Assembly: GCF_000761215.1 (NCBI RefSeq)
Contig: NZ_CP009438.1
Span: 1,334,501-1,398,500 of the forward strand
Direction: 5' to 3'
Origin: Streptomyces glaucescens
GTDB lineage: Bacteria > Actinomycetota > Actinomycetes > Streptomycetales > Streptomycetaceae
DNA: 64,000 bases
Part shown: one piece after another, positions 28,480 through 40,658 of the stretch
Layout of the letters: each line of letters opens with the position of its first letter
Numbering within the stretch: position 1 is the stretch's first letter
Notes under the pieces: model-generated
What the model saw: only the letters and a program-made list of their open reading frames with translations
The model's database searches: none
Told to the model about the DNA's origin: nothing
Made by a program: the position numbers and the translations under genes

Positions 28480-29343
28480 TCAGACCGCGGCCACCGCCGC
28501 CCGGATCTCCTCCGCGAACCGGTCGGCGGCCGACCGCAGCGCGCCGGTGCCGGGACCGTGACGCAGAACACCCCGGCTGACGTTCGGGACCACGTTGCGC
28601 ACGGCGGCCCCGAAGACCCGGGGAAGGTCGGCCGCGGTGGCTCCCTGGGCGCCGATGCCGGGGGCCAGCAGCGGACCGTTGACCGCCAGGTCGTAGGAGG
28701 ACAGGTCGCCCAGCGTGGCGCCGACGACCGCACCGAAGGAGCCCAGCGGCTCGGCGCCCGCGTTCTCGGCGGCGAGGTGGGCGAGCATCGTGGCGCCGAC
28801 GTTCCGCCCGCGGGGGTCCTCGGTGCGCACCGCGTGCTGGACCTCGCCGCCCTCCGGGTTGGAGGTCAGTGCCAGCACGAAGAGTCCGGCGCCGTTCTCC
28901 CGGGCCAGCTCGACCGCGGGCTTCAGGGAGCCGTAGCCGAGGTACGGCGAGACGGTCAGCGCGTCGGAGAACAGGGGCGCGCCCCGGCGCAGGAAGGACT
29001 CGGCGTAGGCCGCCATGGTGGAGCCGATGTCGCCGCGCTTGGCGTCCATGACGACCAGCGCCCCGGCCGCGCGGGCCTCCGCGACAGCCTTCTCCAGCAC
29101 CGCGACACCGCGCGAGCCGAAGCGCTCGAAGAACGCGCTCTGCGGCTTGAGCACGGCGACCCGGTCGGCCATCGCCTCGACGACCGTGCGGCTGAACCGC
29201 TCCAGGCCCGCCACGTCGTCGTTCAGGCCCCACTCGGCCAGCAGCGAGGCGTGCGGGTCGATCCCGACGCATAGCGGGCCGCGGTCGTCCATGGCACGGC
29301 GCAGCCGGGCACCGAAGGGTTCCAGGGGGCTCATGCCGGTCAT
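28480..29343 (-). CDS. pyrF: Orotidine-5'-phosphate decarboxylase (type 2)
   Basis: A 287-residue enzyme decarboxylating OMP to UMP, the last step of UMP synthesis. Its length and the motif VVMDAKRGDIGSTMAAYA identify the longer type 2 PyrF group found in actinobacteria and myxobacteria; the Asp-Lys-Asp charge network is in that motif. The ATG overlaps the pyrD stop (ATGA at 29340-29343). It is the last gene of the pyr cluster. The 262-bp region between pyrF and the sIHF gene probably holds the sIHF promoter. Confidence 0.95.
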   Translation of the reverse strand: MTGMSPLEPFGARLRRAMDDRGPLCVGIDPHASLLAEWGLNDDVAGLERFSRTVVEAMADRVAVLKPQSAFFERFGSRGVAVLEKAVAEARAAGALVVMDAKRGDIGSTMAAYAESFLRRGAPLFSDALTVSPYLGYGSLKPAVELARENGAGLFVLALTSNPEGGEVQHAVRTEDPRGRNVGATMLAHLAAENAGAEPLGSFGAVVGATLGDLSSYDLAVNGPLLAPGIGAQGATAADLPRVFGAAVRNVVPNVSRGVLRHGPGTGALRSAADRFAEEIRAAVAAV

Positions 29344-30446
29344 CGGGGCTTCCTCACATCGGCGCCGACCGCGTCGGCGAGGGTGGCGTACGGGCTCTGG
29401 CGCAGCCGCGCGGCGAGCCCCTTGTGGATGGCGCGGCCCCAGAAGGGCCCCTCGTAGACGAAGGCGCTGTAGCCCTGGACCAGGGTGGCGCCGGCCAGGA
29501 TGCGCTGCCAGGCGTCCTCGGCGTTCTCGATGCCGCCGACGCCGACCAGGGTGATCCGGTCGCCCACGCGCGCGTAGAGGCGGCGCAGCACCGCCAGGGA
29601 GCGGGCCTTCAGGGGCGCCCCGGACAGCCCGCCGGTCTCCTTGACCACGGAGGGCTCGGAGGTCAGCCCCAGGCCCTCGCGGGCGATCGTGGTGTTGGTG
29701 GCGATGATCCCGTCCAGGCCGAGTTCCACGGCGAGGTCGGCGACCGCGTCGATGTCCTCGTCGGCGAGGTCGGGGGCGATCTTCACCAGCAGCGGGACGC
29801 GCCGGGTGGTGACGGTGCGGTCGGCGGCCTCGCGCACGGCGGTCAGCAGCGGGCGCAGCGCCTCGGTGGCCTGGAGGTTGCGCAGCCCCGGCGTGTTGGG
29901 CGACGAGACGTTCACCACCAGGTAGTCGGCGTACGGCGCCAGCCGCTCGGCGGACTTCACGTAGTCGAGGACGGCCTCCTCCTCGGGGACCACCTTGGTC
30001 TTGCCGATGTTCACGCCCACGACGGTCCTGAAGACCGGGATACGGGAGGCCAGCCGGGCGGCGACGGCGAGGGAGCCCTCGTTGTTGAAGCCCATGCGGT
30101 TGATCAGCGCGCGGTCGGCGACCAGGCGGAACAGCCGCTTCCTGGGGTTGCCGGGCTGCGCCTCACCGGTCACGGTGCCGATCTCGACGTGGTCGAAGCC
30201 GAGCATCGCCATGCCGTCGATGGCGACGGCGTTCTTGTCGAAGCCCGCGGCGAGCCCGAACGGGCCGTGCATGCGCAGGCCGAGTGCCTCGGTGCGCAGC
30301 TCCTTGTAGCGGGGCGCGAGCACGGCCGCGACGAAGGTGCGCAGCACGGGGACGCGCACGGCCAGGCGGATCCAGCGGAAGGCCAGGTGGTGAGCCTGCT
30401 CCGGGTCCATCCGCCGGAAGACGAGGTTGAAGAAGATCTTGTACAT
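29340..30446 (-). CDS. pyrD: Dihydroorotate dehydrogenase, class 2 (quinone-dependent)
   Basis: A 368-residue FMN enzyme oxidising dihydroorotate to orotate at the membrane. The amphipathic N-terminus [20 protein letters not shown] is the membrane/quinone tunnel element of class 2 enzymes. The catalytic Ser motif [14 protein letters not shown] is near residue 182; FMN-binding [12 protein letters not shown] is C-terminal. The ATG at 30446 (GAGGA upstream) is preferred over one at 30482, which would place the start right behind the terminator-like hairpin. Overlaps pyrF by 4 bp. Confidence 0.93.
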   Translation of the reverse strand: MYKIFFNLVFRRMDPEQAHHLAFRWIRLAVRVPVLRTFVAAVLAPRYKELRTEALGLRMHGPFGLAAGFDKNAVAIDGMAMLGFDHVEIGTVTGEAQPGNPRKRLFRLVADRALINRMGFNNEGSLAVAARLASRIPVFRTVVGVNIGKTKVVPEEEAVLDYVKSAERLAPYADYLVVNVSSPNTPGLRNLQATEALRPLLTAVREAADRTVTTRRVPLLVKIAPDLADEDIDAVADLAVELGLDGIIATNTTIAREGLGLTSEPSVVKETGGLSGAPLKARSLAVLRRLYARVGDRITLVGVGGIENAEDAWQRILAGATLVQGYSAFVYEGPFWGRAIHKGLAARLRQSPYATLADAVGADVRKPR

Positions 30447-30485
30447 GGTGTCCTCGGGGAGAAGCTCGGGGGCGAGCCTCATGAA

Positions 30486-30515
30486 GAGGGGGACACCGTT
30501 TCCGGTGTCCCCCTC
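30486..30515 (-). terminator. Hairpin between carB and pyrD
   Basis: A perfect 13-bp stem (GAGGGGGACACCG and complement) with a TTTC loop, 9 nt after carB and 39 nt before pyrD. It interrupts the otherwise tightly packed pyr cluster, so it may act as a partial terminator or a 3'-end stabiliser for the long upstream message. Confidence 0.7.
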
Positions 30516-30524
30516 GAAGGGCTG

Positions 30525-33825
<3,301 letters not shown>

Positions 33826-33833
<8 letters not shown>

Positions 33834-34968
33834 GCTGGCCCTCCATCAGGGAAACGAAGCGGTCGAACAGGTAGGCGGCATCGTGCGGGCCGGCTGCCGC
33901 TTCGGGGTGGTACTGGACGCTGAACGCCGGCTTGTCGAGGAGCTGGAGGCCCTCCACCACGTTGTCGTTGAGGCAGACGTGGGAGACCTCGGCGCGGCCG
34001 AAGGGGGTCTGGGAGACCTCGTCGAGCGGGGCGTCGACGGCGAAGCCGTGGTTGTGCGCGGTGACCTCGACCTTGCCGGTCGTACGGTCCTGCACCGGCT
34101 GGTTGATGCCGCGGTGGCCGTACTTCAGCTTGTAGGTGCCGAAGCCCAGGGCGCGGCCCAGGATCTGGTTGCCGAAGCAGATGCCGAACAGCGGGGTGCC
34201 GCGCTCCAGGACGGCCTGCATCATGGCGACCGGGTGGTCGGCGGTGGCCGGGTCACCGGGGCCGTTGGAGAAGAACACGCCGTCGGGGGCGACGGCGTAC
34301 ACCTCCTCGACGCTCGCCGTGGCGGGCAGCACGTGCACCTCGATGCCGCGCTCGGCCATCCGGTGCGGGGTCATGCCCTTGATGCCGAGGTCGACGGCGG
34401 CGACGGTGAACTTCTTCTCGCCGATCGCGGGGACGACGTACGCCTCCTTGGTGGCGACCTCGGCGGAGAGGTCGGCGCCCGTCATCTCGGGGGCCTGGCG
34501 CACCTGGGCGATCATCGTGCCCTCGTCGGGCAGCGCGTTGCCGGAGAAGATGCCGACGCGCATGGCGCCGCGCTCGCGCAGGTGGCGGGTGAGGGCGCGG
34601 GTGTCGATGCCGCTGATGCCGACGACGCCCTGGGCGGCCAGCTCCTCGTCCAGCGTGCGCCGGGAGCGCCAGTTGGACGGCACGCGCGCGGGGTCGCGCA
34701 CGACGTAGCCGGCGACCCAGATGCGCTTCGACTCGGGGTCCTCGTCGTTCACGCCGGTGTTGCCCACGTGCGGGGCGGTCATCACGACGACCTGGCGGTG
34801 GTACGAGGGATCGGTCAGGGTCTCCTGGTAGCCGGTCATGCCGGTGGAGAAGACGGCCTCGCCGAAGGTCTCCCCCACGGCCCCATAGGCGCGGCCGCGG
34901 AAGATACGGCCGTCCTCCAGGACGAGTACGGCGGGAACCCTGCTGGTTCCCCTGGTGGAGGTCGTCAT
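33826..34968 (-). CDS. carA: Carbamoyl-phosphate synthase small subunit
   Basis: A 380-residue glutaminase subunit. The N-terminal domain contains [15 protein letters not shown]; the C-terminal class I glutamine amidotransferase domain has the nucleophile motif [12 protein letters not shown] and the His-Glu pair in QYHPEAAAG. Ammonia is channelled to CarB. It is coupled by overlap at both ends: ATGA with the upstream membrane-protein gene and 8 bp with carB. Confidence 0.97.
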
Positions 34969-35534
34969 CGTTCGGCGCCTTCCCTGGTGGTTGATTCGAT
35001 CATGGAGTTAATGACGTCGACCCACTCGTTGTGCTCGGCCGCGCGGTCGGAGCGGAAGCCGGAGTCGATCAGTTTGCCGCCGTGTGCCCAGGTCACCACG
35101 AGCAGTCCGCCCTCGGTGAGCACCTTGCCGGCGATGCCCTTGTCGAGCCGGGCCTCGCGCAGCGCCGCGGCCGGGACGAAGAAGTCGGCCGCTCCCGGGC
35201 GTACGACGTCCAGGCCCGCGTCGGTGAGGGTCAGCTCGGCCCGGCTGCGGGAGCCCAGGCCGTGCGCCACGATGCGGTCGAGCCACTGCCCCGCGGTGGT
35301 GGAGCCGTGGTAGCGGCCGCTCATCGTCAGTCTCACCTCGCCGGGCTCGTCCGGCGCGCCGGGCAGCTCCGGCAGGTCGCCCTGGAGGGTGCCCCGCCAC
35401 TTCCAGCCCTCGCGCATCAGCCAGTAGACGAGCGCGACGAAGAGGGCGAGGCCGACGACCCAGGCGAGGCGGGCGGCCCAGTCGGTCACTTCCGCCGATT
35501 CCTTCTCGGCGGCCAGCAGGAGGAGAGGTGTCAC
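34965..35534 (-). CDS. Conserved membrane protein in the pyr operon
   Basis: A 189-residue protein with one membrane segment near residues 20-42 ([21 protein letters not shown]) and a beta-rich soluble domain of about 140 residues that resembles a PH-like fold ([30 protein letters not shown]). It is found between pyrC and carA in other Streptomyces, overlapping each by 4 bp (ATGA), so it is made together with the pyrimidine enzymes. No catalytic motif is visible. A scaffold tethering pathway enzymes to the membrane near PyrD is conceivable but speculative. Confidence 0.8.
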   Translation of the reverse strand: MTPLLLLAAEKESAEVTDWAARLAWVVGLALFVALVYWLMREGWKWRGTLQGDLPELPGAPDEPGEVRLTMSGRYHGSTTAGQWLDRIVAHGLGSRSRAELTLTDAGLDVVRPGAADFFVPAAALREARLDKGIAGKVLTEGGLLVVTWAHGGKLIDSGFRSDRAAEHNEWVDVINSMIESTTREGAER

Positions 35535-36817
35535 GTGAGCTTCCCGTCGACGAGCGTGGCCTTGCCCCGGAGCCAGGTGTGCGTGACACGGCCCGGCAGC
35601 TCGCGACCCTCGTACGGGGTGTTGCGGCTGCGCGAGGCGAAGCCCCCGGGGTCCACGAACCCACGGTATTCCGTGTCGACCAGGGTGAGGTTGGCGGGCT
35701 CACCAGCCGAGACGGGACGGCCGTGGCCCGTGGCCTGTCCGATCCGCGCGGGCTTGACGGACATCCGGTCGGCGACGCCGGCCCAGTCCAGCAGGCCCGT
35801 GTCCACCATGGTCGCCTGGACCACTGACAACGCGGTCTCCAGGCCGACCATGCCCATGGCGGCGGCCGCCCACTCGCAGTCCTTGTCCTCGTGCGGGTGC
35901 GGGGCGTGGTCGGTGGCGACGATGTCGATCGTGCCGTCCGCCAGCGCCTCGCGCAGGGCCATCACGTCGCGCTCGGTGCGCAGCGGCGGGTTGACCTTGT
36001 AGACGGGGTTGTAGCTGCGGACCAGTTCGTCGGTGAGGAGCAGGTGGTGCGGGGTGACCTCGGCGGTGACCTGGATGCCGCGGGACTTGGCCCAGCGGAC
36101 GATCTCCACGGACCCGGCGGTCGACAGGTGGCAGATGTGCACCCGGGAGCCGACGTGCTCGGCGAGCAGGACGTCCCGGGCGATGATCGACTCCTCGGCC
36201 ACCGCGGGCCAGCCGCCGAGGCCCAGCTCGGCGGAGACGACGCCCTCGTTCATCTGGGCACCCTCGGTCAGCCGCGGCTCCTGGGCGTGCTGGGCGATGA
36301 CGCCGCCGAAGGCCTTCACGTACTCCAGCGCCCGGCGCATGATCACCGCGTCGTGCACGCACTTGCCGTCGTCCGAGAACACCGTCACGCCGGCCGCCGA
36401 CTCGTGCATGGCGCCCAGCTCGGCGAGCTTGCTGCCCTCCAGGCCGACGGTGACGGCACCGACGGGCTGCACGTCGCAGTAGCCGGACTCCTTGCCGAGC
36501 CGCCACACCTGCTCGACGACACCGGCGGTGTCGGCCACGGGGAAGGTGTTGGCCATGGCGAACACGGTGGTGTAACCGCCGGAGGCCGCCGCACGGGTGC
36601 CGGTGAGGACCGTCTCCGAGTCCTCGCGGCCGGGCTCGCGCAGATGGGTGTGCAGGTCGACCAGGCCCGGCAGCAGCACCTTGCCGCCGGCGTCGACGAC
36701 CTCGGCGCCCTCGGCGCTCAGGCCGGCCCCGACCTCGGCGATGGTCTCCCCGTCGATCAGGACGTCCTGCGCCTCGCCGCCGAGGACCTTCGCACCACGG
36801 ATCAGGATCTTGCTCAT
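35531..36817 (-). CDS. pyrC: Dihydroorotase (class I)
   Basis: A 428-residue zinc amidohydrolase cyclising carbamoyl aspartate to dihydroorotate. Metal ligands His56 and His58 are in DLHTHLREPG. The central ligand motif reads VFSDDGKCV, an Asp in place of the carboxylated Lys, as in class I enzymes of Bacillus. The catalytic Asp is in VATDHAPHPHEDK. It lies 5 bp downstream of pyrB and overlaps the membrane-protein gene. Confidence 0.96.
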   Translation of the reverse strand: MSKILIRGAKVLGGEAQDVLIDGETIAEVGAGLSAEGAEVVDAGGKVLLPGLVDLHTHLREPGREDSETVLTGTRAAASGGYTTVFAMANTFPVADTAGVVEQVWRLGKESGYCDVQPVGAVTVGLEGSKLAELGAMHESAAGVTVFSDDGKCVHDAVIMRRALEYVKAFGGVIAQHAQEPRLTEGAQMNEGVVSAELGLGGWPAVAEESIIARDVLLAEHVGSRVHICHLSTAGSVEIVRWAKSRGIQVTAEVTPHHLLLTDELVRSYNPVYKVNPPLRTERDVMALREALADGTIDIVATDHAPHPHEDKDCEWAAAAMGMVGLETALSVVQATMVDTGLLDWAGVADRMSVKPARIGQATGHGRPVSAGEPANLTLVDTEYRGFVDPGGFASRSRNTPYEGRELPGRVTHTWLRGKATLVDGKLT

Positions 36818-36822
36818 GGGTC

Positions 36823-37809
36823 TTACTTCTCCTCGGAGCCGGTGGGGCGGGTGTGGGTGACGGCGGGCTCGTTGCCACCGAGCAGCAGGTAGAGGACGGC
36901 CATCCGGATGGAGACGCCGTTGGCGACCTGCTCGACGACGGTGCAGCGGCCGGAGTCGGCGACCTCGGCGGTGATCTCCATGCCGCGGACCATGGGGCCG
37001 GGGTGCATCACGATGGCGTGCTCGGGCATCTTCGCCATGCGCTCCCCGTCGAGGCCGTAGCGCCGCGAGTACTCGCGCTCGGTCGGGAAGAACGCGGCGT
37101 TCATCCGCTCGCGCTGCACGCGCAGCATCATCACCGCGTCCGACTTGGGCAGGGCGCCGTCCAGGTCGTAGGCGACCTCGCAGGGCCAGGTCTCGACGCC
37201 CACCGGCAGCAGGGTCGGCGGGGCGACCAGGGTCACCTCGGCGCCGAGGGTGTGCAGCAGGTCGACGTTGGAGCGGGCGACCCGGCTGTGCAGGACGTCG
37301 CCGACGATGGTGACGCGCCGGCCGGCCAGGTCCTGGCCGAGCCCGGCGTCCTTGCCGACCAGCCGGCGGCGCATGGTGAAGGCGTCGAGCAGGGCCTGGG
37401 TGGGGTGCTGGTGGGTGCCGTCGCCGGCGTTGATCACGGCCGCGTCGATCCAGCCGGAGTTGGCGAGGCGGTACGGCGCGCCGGAGGCGGAGTGCCGGAT
37501 GACGACCGCGTCGACGCCCATGGCCTCCAGGGTCTGGGCGGTGTCCTTCAGAGACTCGCCCTTGGAGACGCTGGAGCCCTTGGCGGAGAAGTTGATCACG
37601 TCCGCGGAGAGCCGCTTCTCGGCGGCCTCGAAGGAGATCCGGGTGCGGGTGGAGTCCTCGAAGAAGAGGTTGACGATCGTGCGGCCGCGCAGGGTCGGCA
37701 GCTTCTTGATCGGCCGGTCCGCTACCCGGGCCATCTCCTCGGCGGTGTCGAGGATCAGGACGGCGTCGTCGCGGGTGAGGTCGGCGGCCGAGATGAGATG
37801 ACGCTGCAT
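36823..37809 (-). CDS. pyrB: Aspartate carbamoyltransferase catalytic subunit
   Basis: A 328-residue enzyme condensing carbamoyl phosphate with aspartate. The carbamoyl-phosphate loop STRTR is at residues 53-57 and the aspartate region includes [11 protein letters not shown]. No pyrI regulatory gene is present, so in some actinobacteria it associates with dihydroorotase; the 5-bp spacing to pyrC is compatible with a complex. It follows pyrR after 99 bp. Confidence 0.96.
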   Translation of the reverse strand: MQRHLISAADLTRDDAVLILDTAEEMARVADRPIKKLPTLRGRTIVNLFFEDSTRTRISFEAAEKRLSADVINFSAKGSSVSKGESLKDTAQTLEAMGVDAVVIRHSASGAPYRLANSGWIDAAVINAGDGTHQHPTQALLDAFTMRRRLVGKDAGLGQDLAGRRVTIVGDVLHSRVARSNVDLLHTLGAEVTLVAPPTLLPVGVETWPCEVAYDLDGALPKSDAVMMLRVQRERMNAAFFPTEREYSRRYGLDGERMAKMPEHAIVMHPGPMVRGMEITAEVADSGRCTVVEQVANGVSIRMAVLYLLLGGNEPAVTHTRPTGSEEK

Positions 37810-37908
37810 CTGTCAGGCTCCGTAAGGCAGTTCATTCGGGAGGTTTCGGGCAAGCCGGTGCATGCCTGCACGCGTGGGCACGCCGGGGCGGGCCACACGC
37901 CCGGTTCG

Positions 37909-38478
37909 CTACTGGTCGGCCTTCGCGCCGAGCAGCACGGTGTCGCGACCGTCCTCCTCGGCGAGCTGGACCTTGACCGTCTCCCGCAGCGACGTGGGGA
38001 GGTTCTTGCCGACGTAGTCGGCGCGGATGGGCAGTTCGCGGTGGCCGCGGTCGACGAGGACCGCGAGCTGCACCGCGCGGGGCCGCCCGATGTCGTTCAG
38101 CGCGTCGAGGGCGGCGCGGATGGTGCGGCCGGAGAAGAGCACGTCGTCGACGAGGACGACCAGCTTGCCGTCGATGCCGTCACCGGGGATCTCGGTGCGG
38201 GCCAGGGTGCGCGGCGGGTGCATGCGCAGGTCGTCGCGGTACATGGTGATGTCGAGCGAGCCGCACGGGATCTTGCGCTCGGTGATCTGCTCGAGCTTCG
38301 CGGCGAGCCGCTGGGCGAGGAAGACGCCCCGGGTCGGAATGCCGAGGAGCACCACGTCGTCGGCGCCCTTGGCGCGTTCGACGATCTCGTGGGCGATGCG
38401 GGTCAGTACCCGCGCGATGTCGGGGCCCTCGAGAACGGCCCTCGCATCGGAGGCTTGCGCGCCTGCGTGCGTGTCCAT
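37909..38478 (-). CDS. pyrR: Pyrimidine operon regulator/uracil phosphoribosyltransferase PyrR
   Basis: A 189-residue RNA-binding protein with a phosphoribosyltransferase fold. The PRPP loop [17 protein letters not shown] is near residues 107-123. PyrR bound to UMP or UTP attaches to a specific loop in pyr mRNA and shuts expression down. Such a loop lies at 38499-38512, right before the pyrR Shine-Dalgarno AAGGAGG. It is the first gene of the cluster and divergent from bldD. Confidence 0.95.
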   Translation of the reverse strand: MDTHAGAQASDARAVLEGPDIARVLTRIAHEIVERAKGADDVVLLGIPTRGVFLAQRLAAKLEQITERKIPCGSLDITMYRDDLRMHPPRTLARTEIPGDGIDGKLVVLVDDVLFSGRTIRAALDALNDIGRPRAVQLAVLVDRGHRELPIRADYVGKNLPTSLRETVKVQLAEEDGRDTVLLGAKADQ

Positions 38479-38495
38479 ACGAAACGGACCTCCTT

Positions 38496-38516
38496 CTCCG
38501 CCTCACGGGACGGACC
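38496..38516 (-). promoter_or_regulatory. PyrR RNA-binding loop overlapping the pyrR leader
   Basis: The transcript reads CGUCCCGUGAGGCG (38512 to 38499), fitting the PyrR consensus ARUCCNGNGAGGYU at every specific position except that the closing A-U pair is replaced by C-G. The flanks UCCG and CGGA pair as a stem. The loop ends 6-7 nt before the Shine-Dalgarno AAGGAGG, so PyrR binding should block translation, as described for mycobacterial pyrR. Confidence 0.7.
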
Positions 38517-38680
38517 TTAAAGGACGTCGGGATTGCGCCATCCACCGTAGCAGGCCGCGGCGACACCCCGTCGCACCCCCTTCATCACCCCTTCCCCACT
38601 CCGAGATCACCCGTTCGGCCCAACGCGGTGCCGATACCACGGAAGAGTCGGTGTGGACCATTCGGCTTGACGCAGGAGAG

Positions 38681-38755
38681 TCACGCTGCGTAACCTCACA
38701 GTGAGTTACCAACCGCGCGGCATGGACCCACGCCAGTCGCGTCGACACAGTGTCC
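38681..38755 (+). promoter_or_regulatory. Three BldD boxes in the bldD promoter
   Basis: Against the BldD consensus TNACNCWGNGTNA: 38681-38693 (TCACGCTGCGTAA) is a perfect match, 38696-38708 (TCACAGTGAGTTA) has one mismatch, and 38743-38755 (CGACACAGTGTCC) differs only at the two end positions. BldD is known to repress its own gene. The sites also lie in the pyrR-bldD divergent region. Confidence 0.8.
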
Positions 38756-38765
38756 GGGGAGCCAT

Positions 38766-39269
38766 ATGTCCAGCGAATACGCCAAACAGCTCGGGGCCAA
38801 GCTCCGGGCCATCCGCACCCAGCAGGGCCTTTCCCTCCACGGTGTCGAGGAGAAGTCCCAGGGACGCTGGAAGGCCGTGGTGGTCGGTTCCTACGAGCGC
38901 GGCGACCGCGCCGTGACCGTGCAGCGCCTCGCCGAGCTGGCGGATTTCTACGGCGTTCCCGTGCAGGAGCTGCTTCCGGGCACCACCCCTGGCGGCGCCG
39001 CCGAGCCGCCGCCGAAGCTGGTCCTGGACCTGGAGCGGCTGGCCACGGTGCCGGCCGAGAAGGCAGGCCCGCTCCAGCGCTACGCGGCGACGATCCAGTC
39101 GCAGCGCGGTGACTACAACGGCAAGGTGCTCTCCATCCGCCAGGACGACCTGCGCACACTCGCCGTCATCTACGACCAGTCGCCCTCGGTCCTGACCGAG
39201 CAGCTGATCAGCTGGGGCGTGCTGGACGCGGACGCGCGTCGCGCGGTCGCCGCGCACGAGGAGAGCTGA
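38766..39269 (+). CDS. bldD: BldD, c-di-GMP-dependent master developmental repressor
   Basis: A 167-residue regulator that keeps sporulation genes silent during vegetative growth. The N-terminal Xre-type HTH (about 1-70: YAKQLGAKLRAIRTQQGLS, then YERGDRAVTVQRLAELADFY) binds DNA. The C-terminal domain carries the c-di-GMP signature RxD-X8-RxxD at exactly the known residues Arg114, Asp116, Arg125 and Asp128, so tetrameric c-di-GMP should drive dimerisation here too. Length equals S. coelicolor BldD. Its promoter holds three BldD boxes, and a perfect terminator follows. Confidence 0.98.
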   Translation: MSSEYAKQLGAKLRAIRTQQGLSLHGVEEKSQGRWKAVVVGSYERGDRAVTVQRLAELADFYGVPVQELLPGTTPGGAAEPPPKLVLDLERLATVPAEKAGPLQRYAATIQSQRGDYNGKVLSIRQDDLRTLAVIYDQSPSVLTEQLISWGVLDADARRAVAAHEES

Positions 39270-39302
39270 GCGCTCCGCCGCAGCAGACATCAGCAGAAAC
39301 GT

Positions 39303-39348
39303 GCCGCCGGGGTGGCCGGAACCATGGGGTTCCGGCCACCCCGGCGGC
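39303..39348 (+). terminator. bldD terminator
   Basis: A perfect 21-bp stem (39303-39323 with 39328-39348) and a 4-nt loop followed by TT, 33 nt after bldD. The rest of 39270-39602 holds only GC-rich sequence and the nusB terminator. Confidence 0.88.
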
Positions 39349-39548
39349 TTTCCACGGCCGTCCACGGGCCGCAGGGGCCATGCAGGCCCCCGCGCCCCGT
39401 GCGGCAAGCTCCGCCAGTGGGCCTGTGCGGCCCATGGGGCCCGTGGCGGGTCTGCCGGGCTCCCGTGTGCCCGGTGTGGCGTCCCGGGGGCGCACGATGC
39501 GCCTGAGGCCGGACAGGCGTGCGAGACGGCGCCGCGGACGGCGGACGA

Positions 39549-39591
39549 ACGCCCGAGGGCCCGCAGCGGTGTGCTGCGGGCCCTCGGGCGT
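39549..39591 (-). terminator. nusB terminator
   Basis: A perfect 19-bp stem (39549-39567 with 39573-39591) with a GGTGT loop, 11 nt after the nusB stop; it ends the efp-nusB transcript. Confidence 0.85.
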
Positions 39592-39602
39592 CGTGGGGCC
39601 GC

Positions 39603-40037
39603 TCAGACCTCGTCGCGGCGCAGCGAGGGCTTGAGCTCCTTCAGCCGGCCGAGCAGGCCGTTGACGAACGAGGGCGACTCGTCCGTGGAGAACTCCTTGG
39701 CCAGCTGCACCATCTCGTCGAGGACGACGGCGTCCGGGGTCTCGTCGACCCAGATCAGCTCGTAGGCGCCGAGACGCAGGATGTTGCGGTCGACGACCGG
39801 CATCCGGTCGAGCGTCCAGCCGACCGAGTACTGCGAGATCAGCTCGTCGATCCGCTTCGCGTGCTCCGCGTAGCCCTCCACGAGCTGCATCGTGTACTCG
39901 CTCACCGGCGGCTGGCGGGTGTCGGCCCGGGAGAGCCGGACCCAGTCCGCGAGGACCGTCAGGACGTCGGCGCCGCGCTGGTCGCCCTCGAAGAGGATCT
40001 GGAAGGCGCGCTTGCGGGCCGTGTTGCGGGCGGCCAC
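39603..40037 (-). CDS. nusB: Transcription antitermination factor NusB
   Basis: A 144-residue all-helical RNA-binding protein that, with NusE (S10), assembles on boxA in rRNA leaders. Typical segments are RNTARKRAFQILFEGDQRG at the N-terminus and LRLGAYELIWVDETPDAVVLDEMVQLAKEFSTDESPSFVNGLL split across helices 4-6. The GTG start lies 2 nt after the efp stop, so translation is coupled. Confidence 0.95.
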   Translation of the reverse strand: MAARNTARKRAFQILFEGDQRGADVLTVLADWVRLSRADTRQPPVSEYTMQLVEGYAEHAKRIDELISQYSVGWTLDRMPVVDRNILRLGAYELIWVDETPDAVVLDEMVQLAKEFSTDESPSFVNGLLGRLKELKPSLRRDEV

Positions 40038-40039
40038 GG

Positions 40040-40606
40040 TTAGCTGTTCACCCGGCCGAGGTAGTCGCTGGTGCGGGTGTCGACCTTGATCTTCTCACCG
40101 GTGGTGATGAAGAGCGGGACCTGGATCTGGTGGCCGGTCTCGAGGGTGGCGGGCTTGGTGCCACCGGTGGAGCGGTCGCCCTGGACGCCCGGCTCTGTCT
40201 CCTGGACCGTCAGCTCGACGGCGGCCGGCAGCTCGACGAAGAGCACCTCGCCCTCGTGCTGGGCGACGGTGGCCGTGAAGCCCTCGATGAGGAAGTTGGC
40301 GGCGTCGCCGACGGCCTTGCGATCGACCATGAGCTGGTCGTAGGTCTCCATGTCCATGAAGACGAAGTACTCGCCGTCCATGTACGAGAACTGCATGTCG
40401 CGCTTGTCGACAGTGGCCGTCTCGACCTTGACGCCGGCGTTGAAGGTCTTGTCGACGACCTTGCCGGAGAGCACGTTCTTGAGCTTGGTGCGCACGAAGG
40501 CCGGGCCCTTGCCGGGCTTGACGTGCTGGAACTCGACGACGGACCAGAGCTGGCCGCCTTCGAGCTTGAGCACCATGCCGTTCTTGAGGTCGTTCGTGGA
40601 AGCCAC
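40040..40606 (-). CDS. efp: Elongation factor P
   Basis: A 188-residue three-domain KOW/OB protein that rescues ribosomes stalled at polyproline. The domain I loop KPGKGPAF carries the Lys that is modified in some bacteria; the PGKGPAF form is the type in which Lys works unmodified in actinobacteria. GTG start at 40606 with AGGAGA upstream. Polyproline-rich products in this very window, such as the ATPase at 42025, are likely clients. Operon with nusB; pepQ-like gene 52 bp upstream. Confidence 0.96.
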   Translation of the reverse strand: MASTNDLKNGMVLKLEGGQLWSVVEFQHVKPGKGPAFVRTKLKNVLSGKVVDKTFNAGVKVETATVDKRDMQFSYMDGEYFVFMDMETYDQLMVDRKAVGDAANFLIEGFTATVAQHEGEVLFVELPAAVELTVQETEPGVQGDRSTGGTKPATLETGHQIQVPLFITTGEKIKVDTRTSDYLGRVNS

Positions 40607-40658
40607 GGTTGCGGAATCTCCTGGACTGACGTGGACGACCCCGGGGGCACGCACCTGC

